This document shows positions 11,843 to 24,146 of a stretch of 62,917 nucleotides of DNA, in pieces (position 1 is the first letter of the stretch; every line of letters begins with the position of its first letter). The notes under the pieces are model-generated. The model searched no databases and had not been told where the DNA came from. It worked only from the letters and a program-made list of their open reading frames with translations. This DNA comes from Geosiphon pyriformis (Eukaryota; Glomeromycota; Glomeromycetes; Archaeosporales; Geosiphonaceae), in the NCBI GenBank assembly GCA_016748015.1, contig JAAOMT010000787.1:25008-87924 (forward strand), read 5' to 3'. Made by a program: the position numbers and the translations under genes.

Positions 11843-13964
11843 GAAACAATTAAAAATCTTGAAGAATTCTTTTCAAAGAACAAATCAAAAGTATTCAATC
11901 AAAGTCTTTTCTTCTCCTGAAAAATAATTTAATCGTAAAATAATTAATACTATAAAAACTTTGAGCATGATTTTTTTTGTCAAAATCTCGAGGTTTACAA
12001 AGTGTTCGGAATTTGAGACGTTTTCTCCATTTAGGAAAGAAAACATAATTTTTTTTCAATTTCTCAGAATGGCAAGTGTTTTTGTTTCGTGACAGGCAAT
12101 TAAGAGGATCATAAATTTTATTATCGTTGTGTGAACAGCGTACAATGTATATTATTCATTTAAGTTTTTTCCGTATTATTTATAAACAATATTTTTAATA
12201 TTAGATTAAATAGGGAATCAAGTCTTAATTTTACCATTATACGGTTTAAAGGAAATAAGATAATCATGTGAACTCATATTAAATAGTCTAGATAATTTTG
12301 ATTGGCCAAATTAATCCAACAACTTCCGAGTGGTGTCTAAGATAGAACATTCCATTTTGACACATTTGTACAGTAATCTAGACTAAAGAATGATATTTAT
12401 TATATGATTACAACTCCAAATCATATAAATCCGATTAATTACAACTCATCCGATGCTTATTTGTCACATTCATAATAATATACCTATATATCTATATATC
12501 CATATTTGGGGTTTTTTAATTTCAAATTTAAATCTCATAATGAAAACTTTTTGAACTTGTCTATTTAGTGATATAAAGATTTCATTTTCAATTTCCTCAA
12601 TTCTTTTATTTTGAATCTGTTATCAAATACAAGAAACTATTAATGAATCAATAGTTTTAACAATAAAATAAAAATAATAGCCTTGTTTTTAATAGCTAGT
12701 TTTTCAATATTTTAGTAAAAGTACATAAATTCAATCAAATATTTATTATACAATAAAAAGTATAATTCAATGGATTATCAAGTGACTCTTTTTTGTTAAG
12801 GTTTGAAAAGAAAATTCCAACATTCTTTGTAGAAATTTTTATACGAAATAGAAGTTTGAAAAAAGCGTTTCACTTTAATCTTGTCTTTTTTTTTATTTGA
12901 TTAGTTTTCTCAAAATTCTTTTTAGAAGGCTATTATAAATCAAATATTTTACTAACGCTCTTATTATTAGTTCGATTTTTGGATAGATTTTTTGAAATTC
13001 CTTGTTAATCGTGTTAAATTGTAATCAATCTAATAATGTTAAAAAATATTTAGGGTTTTTAAAATTAGAAAACTTTTCAAGAAAGTTCTTTGAACATCTA
13101 TTGCATAAATTAAATAAACAATATGAGAAAATATTAGTTAGTTTAATTCCTGACTCTTGATCTTTTGGTAAATTTATTCAAAACTTACTACCTGAATCAA
13201 ATACGAAAGAGAATTATACTTAGCCAAATGAAATTATTTGGTATCATGAATAAAAGTAGGAAAGCTGATATTCCAAAAAAAATTACATCTAGCATCAATG
13301 AAAATATTTAGTTGTTTTTTATCCATGAGTTATTAATATTCCTAAATATGGTGTTTTTACTTTAGACTTTCCCGGATACATATTGCTATATCTAAATTTA
13401 ATGGGATTAAGCTTGTTAAATTAATTACCCCAGCTAAATAAAATTTAATTTGGTTTCCTCTAAAGGTAGAGTGATTGCTAGACCTATCGACTTACAAGTG
13501 AAATGATTTACCCAAAGATTAATATAACGTGGTATTTTATTTTTCAATATTGCTAAAAAAAAAAATTTTTCCTTTGAATTTTCTTTATCTCGAATGACAT
13601 TGGCCTAAAGATCAAAAAAGTTTATGTAAATTTGAAAAAACCAATCACTTTATGATTTTTTTTTGTAATAAGTCAGATTTCATGGTCAATTTTCAACATT
13701 TAAACAGGTATTTCAAAGTCACAGATTGTTCCGTCTACTACAAAAATTAAAGTTTCTAAAAATATCTTTACCCCCTTTAATAAAAATGGAAATTTCATTC
13801 GTTGGCTTAGCAAAAGTAAATGAGTAAAGCTTACTTAATCTCAACAGAAATTCTTAATATTTTTGTTTTCTTATTCCGAAATTAAAATAAATGTCGAGAT
13901 TCTACATTTAAAGACAAGATATATACCTAGCCTTTCATTCAGTACCCCAATTGATAATGGCTAA
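11843..13964. other. Intergenic AT-rich region
   Basis: About 2.1 kb after the membrane-protein gene. I see no open frame of useful length, no tRNA and no recognisable transposon protein. Confidence 0.6.
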
Positions 13965-14044
13965 ATGACTGATACGTCAAATGACTCAAAGTTGAATCAG
14001 AAGCAAAATCTATCAAATATTCGGGAGGATTTGTTAAGATTGAG
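13965..14044 (+). pseudogene. Candidate first exon of an unrecognised gene
   Basis: An ATG opens 27 hydrophilic codons (starting MTDTSNDSKLNQKQN, ending REDLLRLR) and runs exactly into a strong donor, AG followed by GTAAGA. Local base composition is less AT-rich than the surroundings, as expected of an exon. I could not find a convincing second exon downstream, where the sequence soon becomes almost pure AT. It may be an intact gene with exons I cannot pick out, a gene cut off by later insertion, or chance. Confidence 0.3.
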
Positions 14045-17000
14045 GTAAGAATAAAGTTCTTAATGAATTTTTTTATGCTCTAGGTTATAAAGTTCTAACT
14101 TATATCCCTGATCTTTGGAACCTTTTTTTTTATTTGAATGGATTGTGTCAGCATATAAAAATGGTTCTTGCATGGCAATTAGAGTGCAAAAATAGATTTT
14201 TATAGCTATCCCAAAAAAGGGGATTTCGTTATTTAGTATGAATTTTTAAGTTTTTTAATATATTGGATTGCGTGATTTACATGAACAATAATGAATTATT
14301 TTCTTATTTGGATTAGAACCCACAGAATAGCATGTTATCAATTGAATTACCCGTTTTGGCATAATACCGGAAATTCTTTAATTGTTTAATTCAAAATAAT
14401 TCAATGTGTTTCGAAGATTGTGAGAAATTTTTATTGGTTTGCATTTTCTCATTAAGGCGAATAAAATCACATTTCGAATAAATATCATTCCAAAGTTATT
14501 TTTAAACCCAAAAGTTATTAACCTAGTTGTTAATTTTATCATTAAACCTTTTTATTAAATATATCAAATAAAATCAATTATATATTAAATTTGTTTTCTT
14601 GTCAAATTCTTTTTTATATTATTTTTTTAATAAGATTTTTAAAATTTATTTATTAATTCATTATATAAATAATTATATCTGTTTTTGTTATTAAAAACTG
14701 AACGACATTTTGCTTCTTATTTTAAAAATAAATTTTATTTTGTTATTTAATTAGACAAAAATTTAGCAGACGATTTCAAAATTTTGAAATTAGTTTTTTT
14801 CTTGATAAACATTAAATTAAAACTTATACTTTTTATTCTGCTTACTTTTTTCATCAAGCTTACTTAAAGGATTTCTATATAATTAATTATTTCACTTCAT
14901 AACTTTCAATTACTTTTCGAATACTGTTATAATAAATATACTGTATATAAAACTAAATTCTTTAATTTTAAAAAAAAAAAATTTTAAAATTAACAAAAGT
15001 TGAAACTTTAATTTATATATACTTAACAATATTAGTATAAAATTATATTTAGATCAATCTGTTCATAAAACCCAAACCTAAAAATAAAATGTTTTTATAT
15101 AATATAAACAATTATCTTTTTGATAAGAAAATATTTTAATCATGTTCAATACTTTTTAAAAAAATTTATTAAATGTATAAAATCATTATTATATAACAAA
15201 TTTTAATTATTATTTCAAAATAAATAATTTTAAAAAATAAAAACTATTTTAGTAATCTAATAAAATACTTTTATATATAAATAAAAAATAAGTGGAATTA
15301 TAAAAATAATTTGATAAATATGAATCTGCTAAAAATCAAATTAAAAAAAAATTATTTTATTAAAGTAAATTTTTTTTGTTAAATTATTTTTAATTATATT
15401 ATTATGTATTCATCTATCGTAGCCATTTTATTTTTAGAATATATTTTTATCTTAATTATTAATTTAATTAATAACTTAATTGTTAACTTAAATTATTAAT
15501 TTAATTATTATCCTTTTAGAGTTTAAAATTTTTTAACTTCAAATTTGGTATTTCTTTTAATTTAAAAAGACGAAGGTGATTTTTTACTACAGCCCAGAAT
15601 AGTTAGCTCAAAATAATATTCAAGTAACAATACGTAAAAAACATTATGAATATTAACATATTCAGACAATTTTAATTCATAAAAAACTGAATTTATTAGC
15701 CGAACTATTAAAAACTATCTTAGTCTCTTATAGTTTAATTTTTCACAAAACTTAGTTGTTTTGATATTACGATACAATGGTCATATTTTTTTGTCTATTC
15801 TAAATATTAAAGCTCTTTCTTGTTATTTATCTGTTTTTTATTTATATTTGAAATTCAAATTCTCTTGAATTTTTTTGTTTAGATAATATAGTTTTTAGCA
15901 AAAAAATTACTAATTCTTTAACTATTAAAAAACTAAAATATATATTTTATTTGTAATTAACAAAAAATGATGTTATTGTATGCAAACCCTGTTAATAAAA
16001 ATAAGTTGAACCAATTATCTTGTTAATAATTAACTACAAATATTGCTCTAAGATTTAAGAAATCTATTCAATTTGACTATTGGTTTAAGAATAGAAAGAA
16101 GATCTAAATGTTTAAGAATTTGAAAATTTTTTCCAAAACTCAAGAAACAAATTGCATTTCATAATTCAAACTATTTTATCTGGAAAACTGTAAAGTTTAA
16201 CAATATTTTGAAAAATTGATTATGTATTGTTCTCAAAAATTATAGCTTTTGTACAAAAAATAAAATAATTATTTTGATTAATTAATTTACCACAACAAAA
16301 ATAAGTTTTTCTTATTTATTATAAACAAATTTTTTATAAAATTTATTAAAATAGATTCCTAAAAACATTCTAAAATAAATAATAAATGTAACAATCCAAA
16401 AGATTTTTAAAGAAAAACTTTAAATCTAAAACAAATATTACAGAATTTTATGATATTTTTAATAAATTAACACTGTTATAGCGACTATTAATATTTTTTT
16501 ACAACCAATTTGACTATTTTATTGACTTTAAAATGGCCAATACGTCAATTATGATGATTTTTTTAAAAGTTTATACTGTTTTAAATCATTTAAAATGTAA
16601 ATCAAGTTATTATAAAATAAAACTCTATTTTTGTATTTAAACTTTGATAGAAAACCAACAATAAAAAGATTATTTATTAAATTCTAAGTTTATATATTTG
16701 TAATTATAAATCTTTTAATTGTTTTAAAAAGTTCTAAATTTAAACATACAATTAAAATTGCTGCGATTTTGAATTGTTTAGACATTAATAAAATCATTTG
16801 TTTTTAATTATAAATTTTCTTTTTTTTAGGTTTAAATTCTAAGCAATATAAAAAAACCTCTATTGTATTCTATAATATATCAGAATAATAAGAAATCACA
16901 AAATTAAAATCAGTCATAAGAATAAATTATTAAGCTTAATATTAATTTAACATCTAGTTATTATAAAATATTAAAAGTTTTTATAATTAATTTTCTAAGC

Positions 17001-18218
17001 AAAAAACATAAATGAATAAAAAATGACAAAGTATAAACACTTAGTAAATCCAAACTATAATAATAATGCTGCCAAAATGCCAAAATATTTATTTTTATTA
17101 TATATAACTTATTAAAATCAACATAAATTAAATCAAAAACTATAATAAAAACTTTTTTAAAACTTAAAATATAATATTAACTTGTAAAATTCACTTAAAT
17201 ATTCTATTTTTTTATGTTAAAGTTATTAATAGAATAGTAATTTAAGATAATCTAATAAATCGATAATAAAAATTGGCAAATCTAAAAAAATTTTCAACAT
17301 TTTTTATATAATAAGATGTTATTTTAAAACTATTTAAATTTATAAAATATCTTCTAAAAAAAATATATACTTTAAAAACTTAACTTAAAATTAATTAAAT
17401 TTACATCTTTTTAAATTGGTATATAATTTGTATTGTCTTAAATATTTAAAACTATATATATATGTTTTTACAATTTTTTTAATTTTTAAAATAGATTAAA
17501 ATATTGTTAAAATAACATATTACAAAATAATTCAAATAATATTGTTTATTAAAAATTAAAAAACAATATATGTATTTATTAATCCAAATAATATTATTAA
17601 ATATTAAAAATTATCATAATATGTTCAAAAGACTATTTTTAATTTTTTTTTAGATTTATATTAAATTATAGACTTTTGATAAATTAATTTTTGTAAAAAT
17701 CTAAGTTGTATATAATTAATCCAAAAAATTAAATATTAAAAGTAATAAATAATAATTTTTAATTGTAATTTTATTAAAGTCTTAGTAGTTAATACACAAC
17801 TTAAGAAATTATTTTTTTAATAAAAAATATTAAAGCATTTGCTAAAAACTTGAAATAACAAATTAAAAAATTTTCAAATTTTTTACCAAATATTTATAAA
17901 AAAAATGTAAATAATTTTTTTAAAATTAATAAGACAATTATATAATTAATGTTATAAAAATACGAGTTTTTTATTAAACATCTTTGCAAATCTCTAATAT
18001 TTAAATAATAATTTACACTTTAATTTTTTATCTGTTGTAAAAATAATAGAATAAATTAGTTAAAAAAATTTAAGAAACAATTGATATATTAAAAAAAATA
18101 TCTTAACAAATTTATATTGGTATTATTTATTATTCTAAAAGTATTGGTTAATTTAATTGTGTAAGTTTTTTAATTAATTATTAAGTTTTTTATTTAATAA
18201 TTTAATTTAATTTAATTA
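14045..18218. other. Extremely AT-rich island
   Basis: From about 14,500 to 18,218 the sequence is almost entirely A and T, CG dinucleotides are very rare, and both strands are full of stops. No protein remnant could be read with confidence. It resembles the spacer around the hypermutated LINE relic at 31.8-33.9 kb, so it may be transposon DNA mutated beyond recognition. It ends at the second adapter sequence. Confidence 0.6.
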
Positions 18219-18237
18219 CTGTCTCTTATACACATCT
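18219..18237. other. Second Tn5 mosaic end (Nextera adapter)
   Basis: A second exact copy of CTGTCTCTTATACACATCT in the same orientation as the first. It sits at an abrupt change from almost pure AT to sequence related to the TLDc 3' flank. As at 874-892, this is a synthetic sequence and marks an unreliable join. Confidence 0.93.
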
Positions 18238-18264
18238 GAAAAATAAGATTTTAAGGTAACAGAA

Positions 18265-18769
18265 TTTTATAAATAATTTGAAAACCATTTTCAATTGTTT
18301 TCTGCTGAATAATAGAAATTTCAATCACAGTCAATAAAACGAAACTAACTTGATATCAAAACATATTGGTTAATAAAAATATATATTCTTTAAAAAACTT
18401 TTACTTTTTTCGTGTCTTTAATATTTATTCAAGCATTTATTATTATTATTATTGCATCATAAAAAAGTAAACCAGCTTCTAAAATCTATATTTTAAGGTA
18501 GCAGTATCCATTTTAAAGATTTATTTCTAATGCTGTCAGCTAAAGAGCATTTATAGTTTTAGCCTGTAATAAACCTAAGCTTTAGAAATAAAAAGTTGTT
18601 TGATAAAGTCTCTTTTAAGGTTTTTTGATATCTAAATAGAAAAGCGTTATTCTTTTGACTTAATTGGAGGGGGCTTAAATAGTAGGCTATAAAATATATG
18701 TCAGTGAAAGTTTTTAAGATAGACACACAACCTTTATACAGTATATAAATAAATTAAATAAAAAAAAAT
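18265..18769 (-). repeat. Third, diverged copy of the TLDc 3' flank
   Basis: The sequence parallels 893-1318 and 3845-4263, with matching landmarks such as ATTTCAATCACAGTCAATAAA and the TAATAAAC and GTTGTTTGATAAA stretches in the same order. It is more diverged and has small insertions. It leads into the truncated TLDc pseudogene. Confidence 0.7.
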
Positions 18770-19140
18770 TTATCTTTTTATGATTTGAAAAACTTCATAC
18801 TTGGCAGAAAAATACCTAGCTCCATTTCTTAACCCAAATAAAGCATGCTTATAATAATCTGTCTTTTGACAAGCACACTCTGAACTATTTTTAAAATCAT
18901 TGCCATATAATTCAATACTAATATTTCCAAAAGTGGGGTTCATAATTATAACAACTATAAGGTCCAAATCTTGTAACAAATTTGCTAAGTATAGCATTTT
19001 CAGTTTTATCATTTCCAAAAAAAAAAATAAAACTTCTTTCTCCATTTAAATGTTTATTTAGAAAGTGCCAAGATTTTGGGTTAAAGTCACCAATTATCTA
19101 ATCAGTTCTTTTCACCTTGATTATGCTAATTGTTGCTCTT
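18770..19140 (-). pseudogene. Truncated BTB-TLDc pseudogene (C-terminal TLDc only)
   Basis: Reading leftwards, the sequence encodes the end of a TLDc domain. LYGNDFKNSSECACQKT and EVFQIIKR match paralogue 1 closely, and upstream pieces in another frame match the region around FNPKSWHF and GERSFIF. There is at least one frameshift near the GPYGG position and a stop in the upstream part. Homology stops near 19,140, so BTB, BACK and the first part of TLDc are missing. It is most like paralogue 1 in the last exon. Confidence 0.82.
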
Positions 19141-19159
19141 TTATTATAACAACATAATC

Positions 19160-20395
19160 AATATACATTACATTTTGGGATCCAGAAACAGCTGATTTTG
19201 GTCCTAATTTTCTATTCCATCAAAGTGAACCAAATGTTAAAGTTTTTGAATATTTTTCTGGTTGTGATGCTCAAATAAATGGTGCTCTAGAATATTATTG
19301 TCGCCTGGAAAGCATCTAAATATCATTTTTTCAAACTCGGGCAGTGTTAAATATAAAACGAGAAAATTCTATGATGATAGTAGTACTTTATAAGTTTTTT
19401 CATTAGTAAAAAAGTCAAAATAGGCACTCGATTTACTACTTGCTAGGTAGAAAATAAGGGTTTTAGCTCTCTTTATATAAAAACGTTTTGATAACACTTT
19501 CAATATTAAGAAAATATTTTCATAAATGAACTCACAGGATCAAAAACACTAATGCACATATTAGATATTTATCAATTTTAATATAAATAGTATTCTCTGA
19601 ACCCAAAGATAATTTCTTCAAAATCCATAAGAGATTTTATTTATTAGAGTTTATTATGACTTTTTTATACATTATCACCTTAATCATAAAATTTTACTTT
19701 TAAAAAACAAAATCTTCGAAATCGAAAAAACAAATAAATTTCCCCGAATATTAAATTACCATATGGTGTTTGAGATGGTATTGCTGGTATAAGAAACAAT
19801 CTTATTTTTTTCTTTGTATATAATAGACAAACTGGATATTCTCTTGTTAATATTTTCTCTGTGGATATGGTCACACTGCAAATACAGCCAAATATTTTCT
19901 TTACTGGAATGCAACCAAGATGTGATGCTTCATTTGCTCAGTTTTCAGGATCAAACACGTTTTTCCTAAGTAAAAATTCTGCCATTTTTTAAAAAAATTA
20001 TGCCCAATTATATTAATCCCTAAATTTATGGTGGATGCCTGTTACAAAATATGTCACCAGCATGTGGCAATACCCTGAACACACTCCAAGTTTTCAATAT
20101 GATATTTTGTAATTTGACTCAAGAACACAAAATTGTAACTAATATTCCTTCCAACAATTTCAAACTGCCAAAAATAAACAATCTGAATATGAATGCAGAA
20201 AATAACAAAGCAGATCCAAATATTCAGAATCAAGAAATTGGTATATCTAGAGAACCATCAAATCAAGACTAAGTATCATCTAAGTCACGATTGTTAACCT
20301 GGCTAATTGTATTTATTTCAGTTCTAGTTATGGCTATAGCTATCAGCTTAATATTTTTCAGTCTTTGGCTTTGCTGCAATCGAGCTTTATGACTA
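19160..20395 (+). pseudogene. Broken gene for an unrecognised, probably membrane-anchored protein
   Basis: Several plus-strand fragments appear to belong to one decayed coding sequence. They are an aromatic- and acid-rich piece at 19,163-19,318 (beginning YITFWDPETADFGPNFLF), a piece near 19,830-19,990, a piece at 20,051-20,272 with PACGNTLNTLQ and asparagine-rich sequence, and a hydrophobic stretch at 20,290-20,390 suited to one transmembrane helix. Stops and frame changes separate them. The second half is repeated on the other strand at 27,140-27,838. The order suggests an extracellular domain with a C-terminal anchor. I vaguely associate the first fragment with a large protein family in Rhizophagus but cannot name it. 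Confidence 0.4.
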
Positions 20396-20652
20396 CAAGC
20401 CTCTTTCGGAATTACCCAACTACTATTATCACTACATGGCTCAATACTAACAGCTAATTAAACTTTTTTAACAAGATCTCATCCATTAATCTTGTATAGT
20501 ATCCCAAATATCTAAGGTGGTAAAGAAAGTCCATAACGAGAATCAAATTTTACATTAGATTATGGATTTAATTCCTTAAGGTGACAAACAAAATCAAATG
20601 AATTTGAAACGGATAATGATGACTTGGTAGTAATTGTTGAAGCCATACATGT

Positions 20653-21635
20653 TGTTACCAGAGGTTTTTGGTCTCTTTTCTTGAATGTTGTTAATGTCTG
20701 TTTGTTGTGAATTTACATTTCCAGGAAGTAGTTGGACCTCCAATAACTGAATTTATCTTCAAATTATCTTTTATAATTTGAACTTGTTGGGCTTATGAGT
20801 GAAATAGCCAATTCCATGCCAGTTACTTTATGTAGTTATATTGTAGTAAACATCAACTCTTTCCCAGAAATTGCTCATCTGGAAGCTCACAAAAAAATGT
20901 GTAGTTACTTTGCTGTGCAAGTCAACTCTTCTACAGGAATCTCATCTGTAGGCTACCCTAATGATTATAATAAAAAAAAGAAAAAAAAAATAAAAGAAAT
21001 GTAAAAGAAATAGAATTTTGTCAAGAGAAACGTTTTCTATCCAGGCTTGAAGTCACTAACAGTTTATTGAAATTGGTAGCTAATCAATTTCAAAACGTTA
21101 GTTGGGTTTTGGGGATTTTTCAAATGTAATAATTTAAAAAATTTGGTTTTTTGAATTATTTGATATTTATTTCTTTTTGTATGTGTAGGAATGGTTCTAG
21201 GTGATAAATCTAAAGTAAGATACATTTTCTCAAAGAAAGATGCTCTTCTTTTATACAACTTGTCATAACACTATTCTATGAACTTGAACTTTGCTATTTT
21301 CTACAATTTCACTGAACTAAAGATATATTTCGGCGAACTACAAGTGATTTGTGCGAACTATTAGATATTTTGGTGAACTATCAATTATTTCGGCAAATTT
21401 CTACAAATTTCGGCGAACTTTTGAATGTTACATAGTTCGGGGTATTGCATGATTGATCATCGCAATTAAGTTACATTTGTGTTGTGTACAAATTGGGTTA
21501 TTAATTTAAATGATAATTTCAGACATTTTGCTAATATAATAAGTGATAATTTGAAACGATAATATATGCTAATTAATGATAGGATTTATAAGATAATTTT
21601 ATGCTAAATAATATTTCTAATTTCGTCTGGTAACA
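20653..21635 (-). mobile_element. Solo LTR of the element B family
   Basis: A 983-bp sequence running TGTTAC...GTAACA in the reverse orientation to the element B LTRs at 52,390 and 60,305, and alignable to them throughout. It includes the array of GCCGAA motifs and the TATAAAAG box. It is flanked by ATGT on both sides, a 4-bp target duplication. No internal retroelement sequence is attached, so it arose by LTR-LTR recombination. The other palindrome arm keeps the empty site near 26,905. Confidence 0.92.
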
Positions 21636-21960
21636 ATGTACACACACAACTATTGTCCCAAATACCTGTTATCTTTTATTTGATCAAACAAGAAAATAAT
21701 AGTGATATGGTTGAATTGTTTAAGAACTGAAATTTAAGTGGGGGAAATTTTACAATAGCTACTGGCAGAATAAATTGAAAAGTGATTTGTAGAATACATG
21801 TTTAAAATTGATATTTAAATGGAATAGTTGAAAAAATAATTGCATGAATAGATTGTTTCTAGCATTATATTAATATTGTATTTTTAAAAAGTTACCAATT
21901 TAAAGTAATAATTCAATAAAATAATATTTAAAATAAGAAAAACAGAAAGTTCTTTAATTA

Positions 21961-22650
21961 ACAGTTGTTTGGTTTTATACTTTGAGTCTAGAATGGTATA
22001 AAAAAAAGACCAATAAAATATTGAGCCAATATAAGACAGCACAAACCACAGAAAACATATGCTAGTCTGAATTGTCTCCCACTTGACCAGTAGTCACGAG
22101 ATATATCTTATGCCAAGAAAAGCAAAAGTGAATGCCACAGAAAAGTTAAGACCCAGACATTCTTTTTTCCTATATTATTAGAATGAAGTATAACACAATT
22201 GCTGTGAAACAAAAATGTACATGTCATGGTGAACATAAAACCTGGATGACTCTTCTTTTTTATTCTATCAGTATAGGGAGAATTATCTTTGCTAATTTCT
22301 TTAAGCATTTTCTACTTTTCCGAGCACAAAACTTATAGCACAAAGCTTATAAACACGAATCTCAGACCATTTTCCTACCACAATGTGTGCATATATGTCT
22401 GATCAAAACATAGTAAGTGCTCACATCCTCTGAAAAATGTGAAAAAATACTGACTTTTAACTCTTATTCTAATGCTCAACGAGTTGAATATTAACTTCCT
22501 AGTTTGGTGGGTAAATAAAAGAGAGAGATAAGTGAAAGAAAAGGGTAAGTGAGAGAAAAAAATAAGTAAGAGAGAGGAGTAAGTAAGAAAGAGAGGCAAC
22601 TACTAGTTTAGTTTAAAAGTACTAAGCTAGTTTATATATTGTTTAACTTA
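21961..22650 (-). repeat. Tandem ~0.7-kb unit, left arm, copy 1
   Basis: The unit starts with ACAGTTGTTTGG and repeats about 787 bp later at 22,748. On the minus strand it holds a 66-codon frame (22,108-22,308) with FMFTMTCTFLFHSNCV and ending in leucine-rich hydrophobic residues, plus GA/CT-rich simple sequence at the right end. The function of the frame is unknown. All four copies in the palindrome keep a similar reading frame, although the copy near 26,240-26,430 has stops. Confidence 0.8.
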
Positions 22651-22747
22651 CATTGAGAAAAAAAACAATAATCTGTAGAAAGTGATAGCAGTAAAGCAAA
22701 AGGAGGCAATAAAAAACAAGGAGTTGATTGCAAAAACAAGGTAGTTG

Positions 22748-23450
22748 ACAGTTGTTTGGCTTTATGCTTTAGAATGGTATAAAATGAAGATCAATAAAAT
22801 ATTGAGCCAATATGAGACAGCGCGAACCACAGAAAGCATATGCTAGTCTGGATTGTCTTCCACTTAACCAGTAGTCACAGAATACATCTCATGCCAAGAA
22901 AAGCAAAAGTGAACACCACAGAGAAGTTAAGACCCAGACATTTTTCTTCCCTATACTATTAGAATGAGGTATAACACAATTGCTGTTAAACAAAAATGTG
23001 CATGTCATGGTAAACATAAAACCTGAATGACTCTTTTTTTCTATTCTAATAGTATAGGGAAAATCATCTTTGCTAATTTCTTTAAGCATTTTCCACTTTT
23101 CTGAGCATGAAGCTTATAGCGCAAAGCTTATAAGCACGAATCTCAGACCATTTTTCTATCACAATGTGTGCACATATGTTTGTTCAAAACACAGTAGGTG
23201 CTCACATCCTCTAAAAAATGTGAAAAGATACTGATCTTTAACTCTTGTTTCAATGTTCAACAACTTGAACATTGACTTCTTAGTTTGGTGGGTAAGTGTA
23301 AGAGATAGTTAAGTGAAAAAGAAGGGTAAATGAGAGAAAAAGATAGATAAGAAAGAGGAGTAAGTGAGAAAAAAGGGAGAGAGAGATAAAATGATAAGTG
23401 AAAGAGAAGGATAGATGAGAGAGAGGAGTATATTGTTTAACTGGCATTGA
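22748..23450 (-). repeat. Tandem ~0.7-kb unit, left arm, copy 2
   Basis: A second copy of the 21,961 unit with the same internal order: a hydrophobic minus-strand frame at 22,889-23,089, the TTATAAGC motifs, then a GA/CT-rich tract. A ~95-bp spacer separates it from copy 1 and has its own mirror in the right arm. Confidence 0.8.
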
Positions 23451-23564
23451 GAAAAAGAATGATAAAATCACATTTAGTGGATTGAGTCATATGATTTCAA
23501 ATCCTATAATTGGCTGAATTAAATCATGATGATTCATATCTCTCTTAAATTGTGAGACCAACAT

Positions 23565-23815
23565 TTAAGTCAGTTTTTCTCTCTTGCCTAAAAAGTCTGA
23601 TAAGAGAACAAAATAAATAGTTACAGCAAGCACAATCATTAAGAATATAGTGTTCATATTTTGTAATACACTAGACTGAATAATATAAATGGCCGCAGCA
23701 TAAAAAACATGATGGTTATATTTCATAGCCGAAAGCAATAACAAAATACAATCAAAAGTGCCTCTAAACATTAAGGCAAATTTAGTGTTCACTATTACTT
23801 GAGTCCAATAGAGCT
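23565..23815 (-). pseudogene. Membrane-protein-like reading frame, left arm
   Basis: An open frame of about 80 codons runs to the TAA near 23,565. It contains two hydrophobic helices, around CILLLLSAM and IFLMIVLAVTIYFVLLS, and ends in a lysine-rich tail. Directly upstream, the bases TTCTAG could be a splice acceptor, so this may be the last exon of a longer gene. The mirrored copy at 24,742-24,984 has one stop but otherwise the same protein. I do not recognise the family. Confidence 0.4.
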
Positions 23816-24146
23816 AGAATTGTTTGCTGCATATCCAAAATAAAGAGATATTAGTAGGAGCCATAAAATATATTAGCATCGTTTTTATGTTTTATTTATT
23901 TAATAAAAATTTGTAGTGAAATAAAATATAGGGTATTTTTTCTGTAAGTTTTGTTTTTTTATTTAGTTAATATTGATAATGTATTAATATATTTTGTTAA
24001 AATAAAAAAAAATTTTTGATTAAAATAAATCAAAATCAAAAATAAACAAAAACTATATTAATGCATTTCAGATTATACAGGTAATTTTAAATCATATTTA
24101 TAAACAATGTTTTTGTTTATTTTTTATGATTTTGTTTCTGATTAAA

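Larger units (their letters stand above)
19720..24146 (+). repeat. Left arm of an imperfect ~8-kb palindrome
   Basis: This arm is the reverse complement of 24,405-27,838, with an estimated divergence of several percent. Homology begins near AAAAAACAAATAAATT at about 19,720 and continues to about 24,146. The left arm is longer only because a solo LTR (20,653-21,635 plus a 4-bp duplication) sits in it. It holds the C-terminal part of the broken membrane gene, two tandem ~0.7-kb units and a membrane-protein-like ORF. No target duplication could be identified at the outer ends. Confidence 0.85.

Noticed and set aside
23280-23471. Ser/Leu/His-rich minus-strand frame as a gene
   Set aside because: It is the translation of a GA/CT-rich simple repeat and is not preserved as protein among the four units.
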